Positions 32,461-44,832 of a stretch of 64,000 bases of DNA are shown here, one piece after another. The position numbers were made by a program, and so were the translations under genes. Source of the stretch: Homarus americanus (lineage: Eukaryota; Arthropoda; Malacostraca; Decapoda; Nephropidae); NCBI RefSeq assembly GCF_018991925.1, contig NW_024742338.1, positions 4,623,594-4,687,593 of the forward strand, read 5' to 3'. Each line of letters begins with the position of its first letter. Position 1 is the first letter of the stretch. Below the pieces are notes generated by a model. The model was not told where the DNA came from. It did no database searches and saw only the letters and a list, made by a program, of their open reading frames with translations.

Positions 32461-32888
32461 AACAAGCAACACCTCCTCCTCCGCCGCTGCCTGGCTCCCT
32501 CGCATCTCCTCGCCTGCCTGGCGGTCCTCGCTCCCGCCAGCGAGCATGTCCTTCTCTGAGCTTCCTCACCAACCAACTCTCATTCTGCCCATTTTCCTGA
32601 ACAAGCAACACCTCCTCCTCCACCGCTGCCTGGCTCCCTCGCATCTCCTCGCCTGCCTGGTGGTCCTCGGTCCCGCCAGCGAGCATGTCCTTCTCTGAGC
32701 TTCCTCACCAACCAACTCTCATTCTGCCCATTTTCCTGAACAAGCAACACCTCCTCCTCCGCCGCTGCCTGGCTCCCTCGCATCTCCTCGCCTGCCTGGC
32801 GGTCCTCGCTCCCGCCAGCGAGCATGTCCTTCTCTGAGCTTCCTCACCAACCAACTCTCATTCTGCCCATTTTCCTGAACAAGCAACA
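32461..32888 (+). repeat. 139-bp tandem repeat inside the left LTR
   Basis: AACAAGCAACACCTCCTCC starts at 32461, 32600 and 32739, and a fourth partial at 32878: an exact 139-bp period. The right LTR of the same element has a single copy, so the expansion is specific to one LTR. It lies downstream of the TATA box, in the transcribed part. Confidence 0.9.
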
Positions 32889-33915
32889 TCTCCTCCAGCA
32901 AGCTCCACGCTGTTAACATTTCATTCAACCCGGAGGCCAGCAACAGGCAACATCTTCTCTAACGAAGCTCCTGCACATCTACCTCCTTCAACAAGCTACT
33001 CACCGCACGTCTCTACCAAGCAGCCCCTCACCACACGGCACCTCCAGCACCAGACTGTCTATCATATAACTTATATATTATACAAGAAAACCACATTTGA
33101 GTTTCCTTCCATCCTGAGTGCTAGACAACATTAATATCTCGATACCCCTACAATGGTGACTCCCGGAGATTAGCACTCACACAGGATGGAGGAGACACTG
33201 ATCACGCTCCCAGTCTTCAAGCAGACACCGGCTCCTCTTCCTGCCCCATGCACCACATTATGACGACCCCAGCACACCCGTCCTGCCTCAGACGCCGACC
33301 CCGGCCCAGCAGCAACCCCTGATGCGGCCTCTGTTCCTGAATCCGGACCCACACACACACCCCTCTTTTCTCCCTCAGGTACTCCCTGCTAATGTCCTGC
33401 ACCCTGCTGCTGTCGTGGACCCAGCTGCTGTCACGAGCCCTAATCCGCTTCTGCTGACGCAGCCCCTGCTCCTGACCCAGACCCACACACCCCAGCAGGC
33501 GCATCTGACTACCCTGTACCTGTCGTGAGGGAAGCACACCATTCATCGCCTCCACACACCCTTTTTCTCCCTTCTCCCACAGATAGTGTGTATCTAGACA
33601 GTTGTATTTCAGCGATCGGCTCATCACGCCATCGCCGTTGTCTCACATGAGGCATGCACCGCCCGGTCTGCCTCACATGTGCTAAGCAACTCTACAAACA
33701 ACAAGTCTCCTACACCGCCTGGAGGGGAGGGGGAGTATTGTAGTGGACGTCTCCCCTACAACTGCTTACAACTGCGTAGCCACGCCACCACCTATTACCG
33801 TCTTCCCTAGCAACCAAGCGTATCCGCATTCCAATGCCCGCCGTATCCTAGCAACCGAGCCAAAAGGCCGGCGACTTCTCGGGTTTTCCCAACATGACTC
33901 ATAGCGGCTGCTGGG

Positions 33916-33922
33916 TATATAA
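33916..33922 (+). promoter_or_regulatory. TATA box in LTR of the non-autonomous element
   Basis: TATATAA followed by GCTCTGTCTCTC. The same box is at 32412-32418 in the left LTR and, inverted, at 30608-30614 in Gypsy element 1. Confidence 0.6.
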
Positions 33923-35093
33923 GCTCTGTCTCTCCCTTGAGATTCATTCTGACCAATCTTCTTGAACAAGCAACACCTCCTCCTCCGCTGCTGCCTGGCA
34001 GCCCTCGCATCTCCTCGCCTGCCTGGCGGTCCTCGCTCCCGCCAGCGAGCATGGCGACCCACCAGCTGTCCTCCTCTGAGCTTCCTCACCAACCAACTCT
34101 CATTCTGCACCTCCAGCACCAGACTGTCTATAATATAACTTATATATTATACAAGAAAACCACATTAGAGTTTCCTTCCATCCTGAGTGCTAGACGACAT
34201 TAATATCTCGATACCCCTACAACATCAGTCAGCTCAGTAGGTCACGTAAACATGTGAAGAGGTGAGGTCACTGAGCCAGCATTTTCATTGTGAAATTTGA
34301 AAATCTGCTAGACTTTTCTTCACAATCCACTAAATGAGGAATTAATACGTGTTTTACAAAATTCGGCCAAAATACGACCAAATAATTTGGCCGTAACCAT
34401 CCATTTTTCCACGGCCAGGCGAAGTGTTTTACGGCCTAATTAGAGAAATTTGGCCGTGGAAACGGCCATCTGGCAACCCTGGGGATTCCCATACACCACC
34501 GTTCTGGCGGCCGACAGGGTTAAAAGGTGCCACTCATAGTTTGCCTCGCCTGAATCACACACTTACTTACTTCTATAAATATATTGAGAAATATATTCAA
34601 TGATTAAAGAGAAGACTGGCAGAATTGCACAAAATAACATTAATTTATACTACCCCTCCTTCCACTACCGACGACCTCAGCCAACACAGATTTATCCTCT
34701 AGGCGTAATGACTGAATAAGAAAGCGTTACTTCCATTTTTTTTATAAATTAATTTGGTCTCAGACACGGATGTGTCCTCATCTAGGATAACTAATAATAC
34801 TAGGGTAGGCGAGGGAGGAAAGGGGCCACAATGTCACACCTTCGTTGGCGGTTGATAGGTGTTGGAGGATCAATGCTTGAAAATAACTGCGAACAAGACT
34901 GAAACGCTCTTAAATCTATTTATCCGTTGCCTTAAAAACGATAATTCAAACAAATCTCTACCACCACTAATATTTTTTTTTTATATATTAAGCACAACCT
35001 AGTTCATGTTGTCTTGAAATATAAAAGATTTGTCGTTCCTCTCCGTGGTCAAATGTAACATTGACCACCAGCTGCTCCTCGCCGCTCACAGTC

Positions 35094-35216
35094 ATGGCGG
35101 AGGCGCTGATAAAGGACACCTACCAGGGTCACAGGACGGTCGCTGGCATGGTGGAGACTACAGCATCAGTTCATAACGTTGCTGAAATGCCAGACAAGTC
35201 CGAGACATCTGTTGAG
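35094..35216 (+). CDS. Zinc-finger gene exon 1
   Basis: ATG in gtcATGg context and 41 codons starting MAEALIKDTYQGHRTVAGMV, with donor GAG|GTAATC. The upstream ~600 bp (34486-35093) is a plausible promoter region with no transposon recognised. Confidence 0.6.
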
Positions 35217-38200
35217 GTAATCTGCTGATAATAGTAACAGAATGACAAGATACAGGTACTGAGTGATGTGTAGACATTGTCTTCAACACAACTGAGGTCC
35301 CTAAACTTTTTTTTTTGTATTATTCCTCTTGTTTCATTGTTGGTAAGCCTCGACATTTATTAATTTAATATTTCATGTTGAAAGTTTTGGAAAATGTGTT
35401 ATTATTTTGTTATACTTCATCCTCTTGCCACTGATCTGGGCCAATGTAAAGTAGAGGAGAGACATGGGGTGTATTACTGGGTTTCTATTCCTATTGCTTT
35501 TAATTTTGCTTAATTATATTACTATTCTGACTTATATGGAGAACTTCACAGCCACTTCCCCGTCTTAGTAATGGTAAGTTCACCTATGGCAGGTGTTACT
35601 CTAGGTTAGGTTAAGACTCATTTGCGGTCCGACTAATTACCCAAATGTAGCCGCAATTAAGTCAAATAATGGTCCTGCATGAATAAATCGGACTGCCAAC
35701 CACTTCTCGACTAGTATTTGGTGTCACGAAGTCACAAAAAATTGGTAAACTTAATTTAAACTGAGTTAATAGATCGCGTGCATGTACCGAGGGAGCGAGT
35801 AATTACCCAAATGTAGCCGCAATGAAGTCAAATGATGGTCGTACAAGCATAAATCGGGCTGTGAATCACTTCTCGATTATTATTTGGTGTCATAAAGCCA
35901 CAAAAAATTGGTAAACTTAATTTAATCTGAGTTGTGTTAGGTTAGGTACATGCACTCGATCTATTAACTCAGATTAAATTAAGTTTACCAATTATTTGTG
36001 ACTTCGTGACACCAAATACTAGTCGAGAAGTGATTGGCAGTCCGATTTATTCATGTAGGACCATCATTTCACTTCATTGCGGCTACATTTGGGTAATTAG
36101 TCGGACCCCTCATTTGAGGTTAAGGTTAGGTTAAATTGAACTTTTAAATAAACACTAACACAGTTGTCATAACTACAACAATGTCCACTATAAAACAGTG
36201 AAATTGTGGCAGTATTAAATTCGTTTTCTAAGAAAAATCAGTGGCGCTGAAGTCGAACATAATTTCCGGTATTATTATTGTTTCGGTCATCCAGCGAATT
36301 TTAGGATTTTAAGTTTAGGGTTAGGTTGAAATTATATTTTTCCAATGGTTTTTGATGTTTTTTGAAGGACTTCCATATGGTAAATTTTTCTTGTAGCACC
36401 GTTCACTTGTAGCAAGTTAAAAATATATTTTTCTAGTGTATTTGTGTGTGCTAAGACCGAATATGACCTTCCTTTTTGGCAGAAATTAGCCGTGTTTTTT
36501 TTTTGCGATTTTTTTTTCGTTTGACGTTTTCCGAGAAAAAAAGTGTCTAAGCGACTAACAAATACACAATAAAACACTAGAAAAACAATAACCAAACCTA
36601 ACTGACTCTAACCATATGATGGAATCACCTATTTCTTACCTTATTGGACTGGTTCTTGTTCGTCGTTGCATTCTGGGATTCTTACACAACGCCACATATG
36701 TTGGTCTTTGCGATATTTACATTCAGTCTTGCTCTTAGTACACTTTACTGAGGTTGGAAGAACACCATGAGATCGAAAAAATGCTGTAGTTTCTTCGTTT
36801 TTTTCCAAAAACTCGCAATCAGCTCCATATACTTTAAGTGACACCCATCCCAGACTTCCATGGTCGGAACTGAACTTGAATTTCAAAATACAGTATGAGA
36901 GACCAAAAAGAATACTCGAATTTGATTGGGCCAAAAATACCACGAATTAAACCCAAAAACATTTTAATTGCTTCCAAAATAAAAAAGGCTTTTGATTGGC
37001 TGCGTGACGTGTACAGCAACGCGTGCGCAGGTTGATTTATGAAGGGGACGCAGGAGACACGCAGTGTTGGAGGAGAGGCAGACGATAATGGCGTGATGTT
37101 AATGGAAGAAAATAGAAAATATTTTGGAAGAGCTATCTCCGTTATTGTACATTTCCGCCGGAAATGTAGTAGATGAAAATTACAGTTGGTCCTCATATTA
37201 CGCGGTCCCGCATTCCGCGTTTCACGGTTAACGCGGTGCCTTGCCAGAACCTAACATTTTCACATTCCGCGGTCGTGAACCCCATTACGCGGAGAGCGGC
37301 TGGCAAGCCGCGCCATTTTTGGATCCAAACCTCCCGCCATCCGCCATGTTGTGTAAGAGGCGCGAAAATGGTGCGCACAAGGTCGCCCAGTCATCAAAAC
37401 ATGACCAGTTCTTCACCCGCCACCCACTACAGCCGGCCCAAGTCAGTGATAGTGATAATTATAGTGAGGATATGGACTTATATGAACTTTGGGGGGTTTG
37501 ACAAAGAGGCCCTGCAAGCCTCTGTGGTGGATAGTGATACAATTGATACAAGTGATACAAGTGATACAGGTGATACAGGTGAGGGCCAATAATCTGCCCT
37601 CTGCCTCGGAACCAACCGCCCATCCCCGTGTGCCCAGCCATCTTTTCTACTAATGTAAGTGTTAAAAAACCTAATATTATTGATATTTCTCTTAATTATT
37701 AATTGTGTGTGCATGCCATCATAAAGTTAAGATAATATTTTTACTACAACATAGTTGTGTCGTCAAAAAGTGGAGTTTGGGGATCGGCCCGGACTCCATT
37801 TCAATTAATCCCATATGTTATGTTATTCACTTTACGCGTTTCTCACTTTCCGCGGTACCCTCCGGGTTACATTAACCGCGTAATATGAGGACCAACTGTA
37901 TCTTATAATTAGACGTCTTATTCGAATATGATAATAGATTAGTGGTAGGAATGAACGGAGCTACAAGAAAATAAGACCCTTCCAAATAGGTTTGGGTATT
38001 ATTTTCTTGTAGCTCCGTTCATTCCTACCACTAATCTATTATCATATTCGAATAAGACGTCTAATTATAAGATAATTTTCATCTATACTACATTTCCGGC
38101 GGAAATGTACAATAACGGAGATAGCTCTTCCAAAATATTTTCTATTTTCTTCCATTAACATCACGCCATTATCGTCTGCCTCTCCTCCAACACTGTGTGT

Positions 38201-41200
38201 CTCCTGCGTCCCCTTCATAAATCAACCTGCGCACGCGTTGCTGTACACGTCACGCGGCCAATCAAAAGCCTTTTTTATTTTGGAAGCAATTAAAATGTTT
38301 TTGGGTTTAATTCGTGGTATTTTTGGCCCAATCAAATTCGAGTATTCTTTTTGGTCTCTCATACTGTATTTTGAAATTCAAGTTCAGTTCCAACCATGGA
38401 AGTCTGCGATGGGTGTCACTTAAAGTATATGGAGCTGATTGCGAGTTTTTGGAAAAAAACGAAGAAACTATAGCATTTTTTCGATCGCATGGTGTTCTTC
38501 CAACCTCAGTAAAGTGTACTAAGAGCAAGACTGAATGTAAATATCGCAAAGACCAACATATGTGGCGTTGTGTAAGAATCCCAGAATGCAACGACGAACA
38601 AGAACCAGTCCAATAAGGTAAGAAATCGGTGATTCCATCATATGGTTAGTCAGTTAAGTTAGGTTAGGTTCGGTTATTGTTTTTCTAATGTTTTGTGTAT
38701 TTTGTAGCCGCTTAGCCACTTTTTTTCTCGGAAAACATCAAACGAAAAAAAAATCGTAAAAAAAAAGGCTAATTTCCGCCAAAAAGGAAGGTCATATTCG
38801 GTCTCAGCACACACAAATACACAAGAAAAATATATTTTAAACTTGCTACAAGTGAACGGTGCTACAAGAAAAAGTTACCTCGGTGTGTGACCGAAATGAT
38901 AATTTTACTATTAACTTTTGTCATCTATTACTTTTGGTCGCGAACTCTACAGGATCAATACAGCCAGTCACCACACATGGAGCCTGGAGATGTAGGAGCT
39001 ATGGTTACCTTATACTGTAGTATTTTTGGCGTAATTGTCAGTATGTTCCTATTTCATCTACATTTTGCAGTAATATATTCTTGTGTATAATGAAATAATA
39101 TAAATCTGCAGGAAATCTTTGTGTTGCAAACAAGCATGTATATTATGGTTGGTTTATGTTATTCCCTTGTCAAAGAAGACTGGTGAATGACAGCAGCAAT
39201 TCAGTAATTATGAGAACATTTTTGACAACCTAAGAGTTAAAGAAGTTTTTGTAATAGAAAGGTAATAGACTTATCTGTTACTTTGCCTTCTATTACAGCC
39301 CCCCAAAATATATTACTTTTACTTAAAAAACCCTGTAATAGTCTATTACTATTACTTATTACTATTACCATTTGTCTGGTAGAGGACGTCCTTTTCCTTT
39401 TATCCTCTTTGCCACTGATGAGCTCGTTAGCCGCTTGAGCAGTCGGTCATGTCTCTGTTACACACTGTTGGCAAGTACTGGGCATGCTCCTGAATGTACC
39501 TGAACCTGCTCCAGTGCTGGTCAAGTCTGGTCTTGAGAGAGCTCACACTCGGTGCCATCACATCACTCTGGCACATAAGTAGATATAGCAGTTTTTTGTC
39601 TCATCATAATTTCAGACAAAAACGAGACTGTTTTCCTCTGACTTTTTGGCGCATTTTACCCAACGGAGATATTTTGGGATTTCACTTGTTGCCACTGAAC
39701 AAACTCGTGAAATCTTTTGTTGCAATCGGTAATTTTGACAATTCTAAGACACTTTTCTTCTATGGCATTTCTGGTGCAGATTACATATAAGCGAGATATT
39801 TAGCAGTTTATTATGTAGATTTGTATATGGTGGTACATGTAGGATACTCAGGTGGTCCTTACACTCAGGGGTAAAGGAAACACACTGATGTCAAGTCCGT
39901 AAGTTCTATTTCTGGTACAAACACAAAAAGGAGTTAAGACGGGTAAACAGCGTCCTGTCTTGGAATCTCTCTGGGTATCTCTCTGCGCATGCGCATACAG
40001 CGTGCATGTGCCCAAAGTCTGAACTAACACTTGTGACAAAAGGGAGTATGATTATAAAACATATAATACAGAGACCTGAATCAATAATGGTAAATAGTAC
40101 AGAGTTACATATTACAGCCATATTCGTCTCATATATCTACACCTCCCTCCCCCCTCACGCTCGTAGTGCAATCTCGAGCGGACTCTTTTTCCAGGAGCCT
40201 TTGAGAGTAACGTGGGAAAACTAGGGGGTCACTGAATGAGGACTTACTTTTCTCGTCCAAGCAAGGGTTCACAGGGATGTGGGGGAGGGGTTCACTACTA
40301 GGGGACGGTACTGAACGAAGGAAGCGGCGATTCCGCCACCATACCCGACCACTAGGGAGACGGACCTCGTAATCCCTGGTCTTGCCGCAGCCCATGACAA
40401 CCCCGACCTTGTCCCAGCGGTGAGACGTCGGGTCTTGAACCCGAACTGTTTGCCCGATACTCAACCTGGGAAGGGGTCGGGCGTGCTGATCGTACTGTGC
40501 CTTTACCTGGTCAGCACGGGCGGCTGCACGACGATCGCAGTCCTCGGTCTTGGCCTGCCACTCCCTCGAGAAGGACTCAGGATGGGCAGGGACACATGAC
40601 CGTAGTGGGTGGCCGTATAACATCTGTGCTGGGGAGCGACCTGTGAAGTTGGGGGTATTCCGCAATTCCAATAAACCCCGGTCAAACTTCTCACGTCAAT
40701 GTTGCCTGAGGGTGCCGTCTTGAGGATGAGATGCTTGACGGACTTTACGGCAGCCTCGGCATGTCCATTGGACTGGGGATAATGTGGCGAGGACACCACA
40801 TGATGAACTCCCCATCGCTCCATGCAGTCCCGGAAGTCATTGCTGGTGAACTGGGGCCCGCCGTCAGTCCTCAGGCGGAGAGGGACACCAACTTCCTGGA
40901 AGTAGCGACAGAACATACGTACTGTATGAGAGGCAGTAGTGTTGCCTCCGCAGGGAACGACAACAGGCCACCCTGAGAGCCGGTCGGCGATGGCGAGAAA
41001 AGACTTTCCCGCCACAACGAAGAAATCCGCAGAGACGGACTCAAAGGGCCTCGTAGGGTTGTCGTTGTTCATGAGGGGTTCCTGCTGCTGACTAGGCTGC
41101 AGCACCTGGCATGGCTCGCAGACTTGAACGGAACTAGCGATGTCGGAGTCGATGCCTGGCCAAAAAACAGCTTGTCTCGCCCGGCGCTTCGTAGCTTCCA

Positions 41201-44200
41201 CACCCCTGTGGCTGTCGTGCAGGTGGGCTAGGGTGCGGCGGCGGAGGGCGGCAGGAACCACAACTCTGCTCCATACAAGACGAGGTCGCCATCAGCATAG
41301 AGGTCGTCCCGCATCTTCCAGTATGGGAGTAAAGAGCTGTGTAAGTCGTACCAGTTGGAGGGAAATCCCGAGGTCACGCAGTTCAGTAGACGGATGTACG
41401 AAGGGTCCGCTCTTGCCGCGGCTCGGAGTTCCTGAAGAGTCCTGTCGGCGTCCTGCGGTGGAAACTCTTCTGAGATGACGGCGTTCACGGTCACTACAGT
41501 CCTGAGGTGTGCAGTAGCATCAGCACATGCGATCTCGTCCTCTGGTGCGGGGTGGCTGACTGGGGCTCGTGACAAAGCATCAGGGATGCAGAGCAGCTTG
41601 CCAGCACGCCACACAGCTGTGAAGAGGTAGGGCGAGATCTTCTCCTTAAGGCGTTGGAGGCGGGGATTCTCGACCGCATCCAAGGAGTAGTGGTTCAGGA
41701 TCGGGATGAGTGGCCGATGATCCGTCATGAGGTTGAAGTGTTGTAGGCCGATCAGATACAACCTACATTTGGACATGGCCCAGACGGCGGCTAACAGCTC
41801 CAGTTCGATGGTGGTGTAGCGAGTCTCGGCGTCAGTGAGAAACCGAGAGCCACACTGAACCAGACGAAGGCGTCCATTGCCGTGGTCCTGTACCAGAGCG
41901 TATCCAATCCCGTAGAGGCGAGAGGCATCAGTCTGGAGGACAACTGGCAGGGCCGGGTCGAAGGAAGCGAGAACAGGTGGGCTAAGGAGAGCTGTCTTGA
42001 CGCGATGGAAAGCCTCATCATGGTCAGCTGTCCAGGTGAATGTTCTCTTGGGGCTCATCAGGGGGCGTAGGGGCTGTGCTGCAGCGGCGATGTCGGGGGT
42101 GAACTCAGCCAACTGGTTTACCAGGCCTATGAACGAGCGGAGGTCGGTCAGGTTGGCAGGAGTTGGGAAGTCCCGGATCGCGCTGACCTTTCCAGGATCA
42201 GCCGAGATGCCCTTGCCTGAGAGGGTGTACCCACAAAAGTTCACACTAGGTGCGGCGACCACAAACTTATCCATGTTGAGGGTGATCCCGTACTTGCGGC
42301 ACCTGGTGAGCATCTGGTGAATACGTTCAAAATGCGTGGAGTAATCCTCGTCATGTAGGAGCACGTCGTCGATGACCTTGACACAGTTCGCCACACCCTG
42401 AAGGGCCATGTCACCACGGAGGCAGAAAGCATCGCCAGTAACCGCGAAACCCATAGGTCCTCTGCAGTGCTGAAATTGGCCGTACGGTGTGATGAACGTC
42501 GTGAGGTGCTGATCTTCCGCAAGTTCCATCTGCCAGTACCCACATAAGGCATCTGCTGTAGTAAAGTACCTTGCCTTCGGGTCCACACTGCGTATAGCGG
42601 CAAAGGGTGTCAGTGAAGTGTGGGTCGGGCGGGAAACTTGGCTATTCAGCTTGGTGAGGTCGACGGTGATACGAACTCCAGTAATGTTCTTGGCGACTGC
42701 TACCATGGGGTGACACCAATCCGAGGGGTCGTCACCAGCAGGCTTAATGATCCCCTGGGCTACCATAGAGTCGAGTTCCTTCTTAACTTGGCTCTGGAAA
42801 GCGAAGGGTATCTGTCTCGGTGTGTGGATGGCGAAAGGTACTGCGTCATCCTTCAGGTGAATTCTCATGGGGGAGCCAGCCATTGGCTTGAGTGGAGCCG
42901 TCTTGAGGTCCTCCTTGGAAACCAGCACGTCCTTGAATTGCAGTAGGAAGAACTCCCTGGCTGCAGAAGGTGAAGTATTGGGTGGGAGGGGCAGCTCCTT
43001 GCACCTGTTGCATGTTTTATTTCCAGAATTGGCTTAGGGAAGTCTGAAGATATTATGGCCAACTCTTGACAGTGGCCATAAGACAGTAGTGGCATCTGAA
43101 CACCTTTGTGGACCTGAATCCTGGCAGAACATGACTGCTTACCTAGGGTGAGGGTAGCCTGAAATGTACCCAGAGCAGGTGCCATTGTAGACCCGTCTGC
43201 GGTGAGCGTTGTAGAAGTTGACAGTGGTTGCAAGCTGCTCCTAGGGATCCGCAGAATGTCGATGTGTCTTGTGCCGATGACTGTGACGTCCGCACCTGTG
43301 TCAGGAAGCATCTGGATACGGGATGTAACGTTGCCGTATGACAGGTGAACACAGATGGGTTGAGGTGTCTTGCTGACAGGGGAAGAAGAGGATCCCACGC
43401 CACGACAGCGCTTGTTCTTCGCCGCCTGAGACTTGCAAGTAGTATTATTCTTCTTCTGTGACTGACAGCATTTGTCATAGTGTGCAATGCGGCTACAGGA
43501 GCGGCACTGAACGTTGTTGGCAGGGCACTTCAGTGTCCTAGCCCAATGACCACGACGGCCACAGTTATTGCAGGTGCTGTCAGCGGCAGGGCATTCAGAA
43601 CCATGCCGACGAGCACAATACTGGCAGGAATGACCTGGCGTCGAAGTCTGAAGTGATGCTGAAGATTGATGCGAAGCTGAAGTCCGGTCACGTCCTTTGT
43701 TCTTCTTATATGCGGAGATGGCACACAGCTGGTTAGATGGAGCACGAATGGCAGAAGTCGCACTTCTGGTGGCTTCGTAAGAGCGGCAGGTGGTGACAAC
43801 ATCCTGTAGAGAAGAGGCAGTGTCGAGGGAGATAAGCTTCTGAATTAGCTCTTCGTCCCGCACGCCCATGAGGATAATCATCTTCAGCTGTGTTTCCTCA
43901 CAAGTCAACGAGTTCCCAGGACAAACGTCAACCTCCTCAGCGATGCGTCGGAGTCGTACGTAAAAATCGGCAAACGACTCACCCTCCAGCTGCTTACAAC
44001 TGAGAAGTTCTCTCCTACGGAGAGCTTCGTTGCGGAGACCCTTGATATGCGTCTGTAAAGCATCCAAGACGTCCTTCACAGTCTTGTCTGTGTCGTGGGG
44101 AATTTGCAGGGTGTGCTCCAGGATACGTTGCGTCTCTAGGGTGAGACACATCCTCATCTGGATCAGCTGTTTCTCCCTAGGCAACCTTGATAAATCGACC

Positions 44201-44786
44201 ATCATCGAATAATCGTCCCACCTCCGACGCCATTCACGGAATACCTGGAACGAGGCATCAGCTTGGAGTGGCGGTGGACTCTGAGCGAGTGCTTTCTGTG
44301 GGGGGGGCAAAGAGGTTGAAGAGGACCCTGCAGGTGCACCTGTGGACGAAGAGGCAGGTGTAGTAGCTGCTTGAAGGTTAACAGGTGCCAACAACTCGAT
44401 AATGGCACTGAATCTGGCATTTTCTTGTTGACGTCTGTGATTCTCTTCACGTCTTCGTTCATCGTCTTCCTGTCGCCTCCTGATGTCGTCTTGTCGTCGG
44501 TTTTCTTCCAAAAACTGAATTAAATGAAGGAAGTCGACACCTGTGGCAGATTGCGGACGTGTGTAGTGGGGGCTAAGGGTGGGTGGGGCCGCTTGATCCA
44601 CTTTCCGATCCACTTGGAGTCCACTTACTGCACCGACATCCGTCTAAAGTTGAGCTTGTTGGGTATCTGAAGAAAACCCAATAAATTCCTGATCTTCCAT
44701 ATGGCCTGGTTTATTTCTCTCACAATTATTGTAATTAATAAGTGAGCAGAAGAGCAATCGTCTTTAAATGGAAGATATCTGCGAGC

Positions 44787-44832
<46 letters not shown>

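Larger units (their letters stand above)
32224..34221 (+). mobile_element. Non-autonomous LTR retrotransposon (related to Gypsy element 1)
   Basis: About 2 kb in plus orientation, flanked by ACAT (32220-32223 and 34222-34225). The LTRs are 32224-33152 (929 bp, expanded) and 33739-34221 (483 bp); both start TGTAGTGGACGTCTCC and end ATACCCCTACA, the reverse complement of the ends of Gypsy element 1. The internal region is only 586 bp. It begins with the same primer-site sequence ATGGTGACTCCCGGAGAT, then a stop, and ends with the same polypurine tract (33721-33738). It has no pol, so it would depend on a relative for proteins. Confidence 0.88.
31338..34481. mobile_element. Region between inverted ends CAGGGTTGCCAGATG; possible DNA transposon hosting LTR insertions
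   Basis: The 15-bp CAGGGTTGCCAGATG at 31338 has its exact reverse complement ending at 34481. Both ends are followed inward by related ACGGCC/AATTCGGCC-rich sequence. Removing the two LTR insertions (31775-32147 and 32224-34221) leaves roughly 0.75 kb. No clear target duplication was found and no transposase was recognised. A hAT-like MITE is possible. Confidence 0.6.
36380..38881. mobile_element. Inverted pair of Merlin-like elements (giant foldback)
   Basis: Left arm 36380-37182 plus 37899-37974 (about 879 bp) and right arm 37999-38881 (883 bp) are near-perfect inverted copies around a 24-bp loop (37975-37998). A Tigger-like element (37183-37898) interrupts the left arm. Outer ends read TTTTTCTTGTAGCACCGTTC; inner ends read TTTTCTTGTAGCTCCGTTC. 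So each arm looks like one element with its own inverted ends, joined head to head. Confidence 0.85.

Noticed and set aside
37173..37592. 139-codon plus-strand frame
   Set aside because: It starts in the Merlin-like arm and crosses the Tigger end. Only the short transposase-tail similarity inside is meaningful.
42997..43060. Slippery site in Gypsy element 2
   Set aside because: I checked the gag codons in the overlap for X-XXY-YYZ; GGAAATA and AAAACAT do not fit the pattern.
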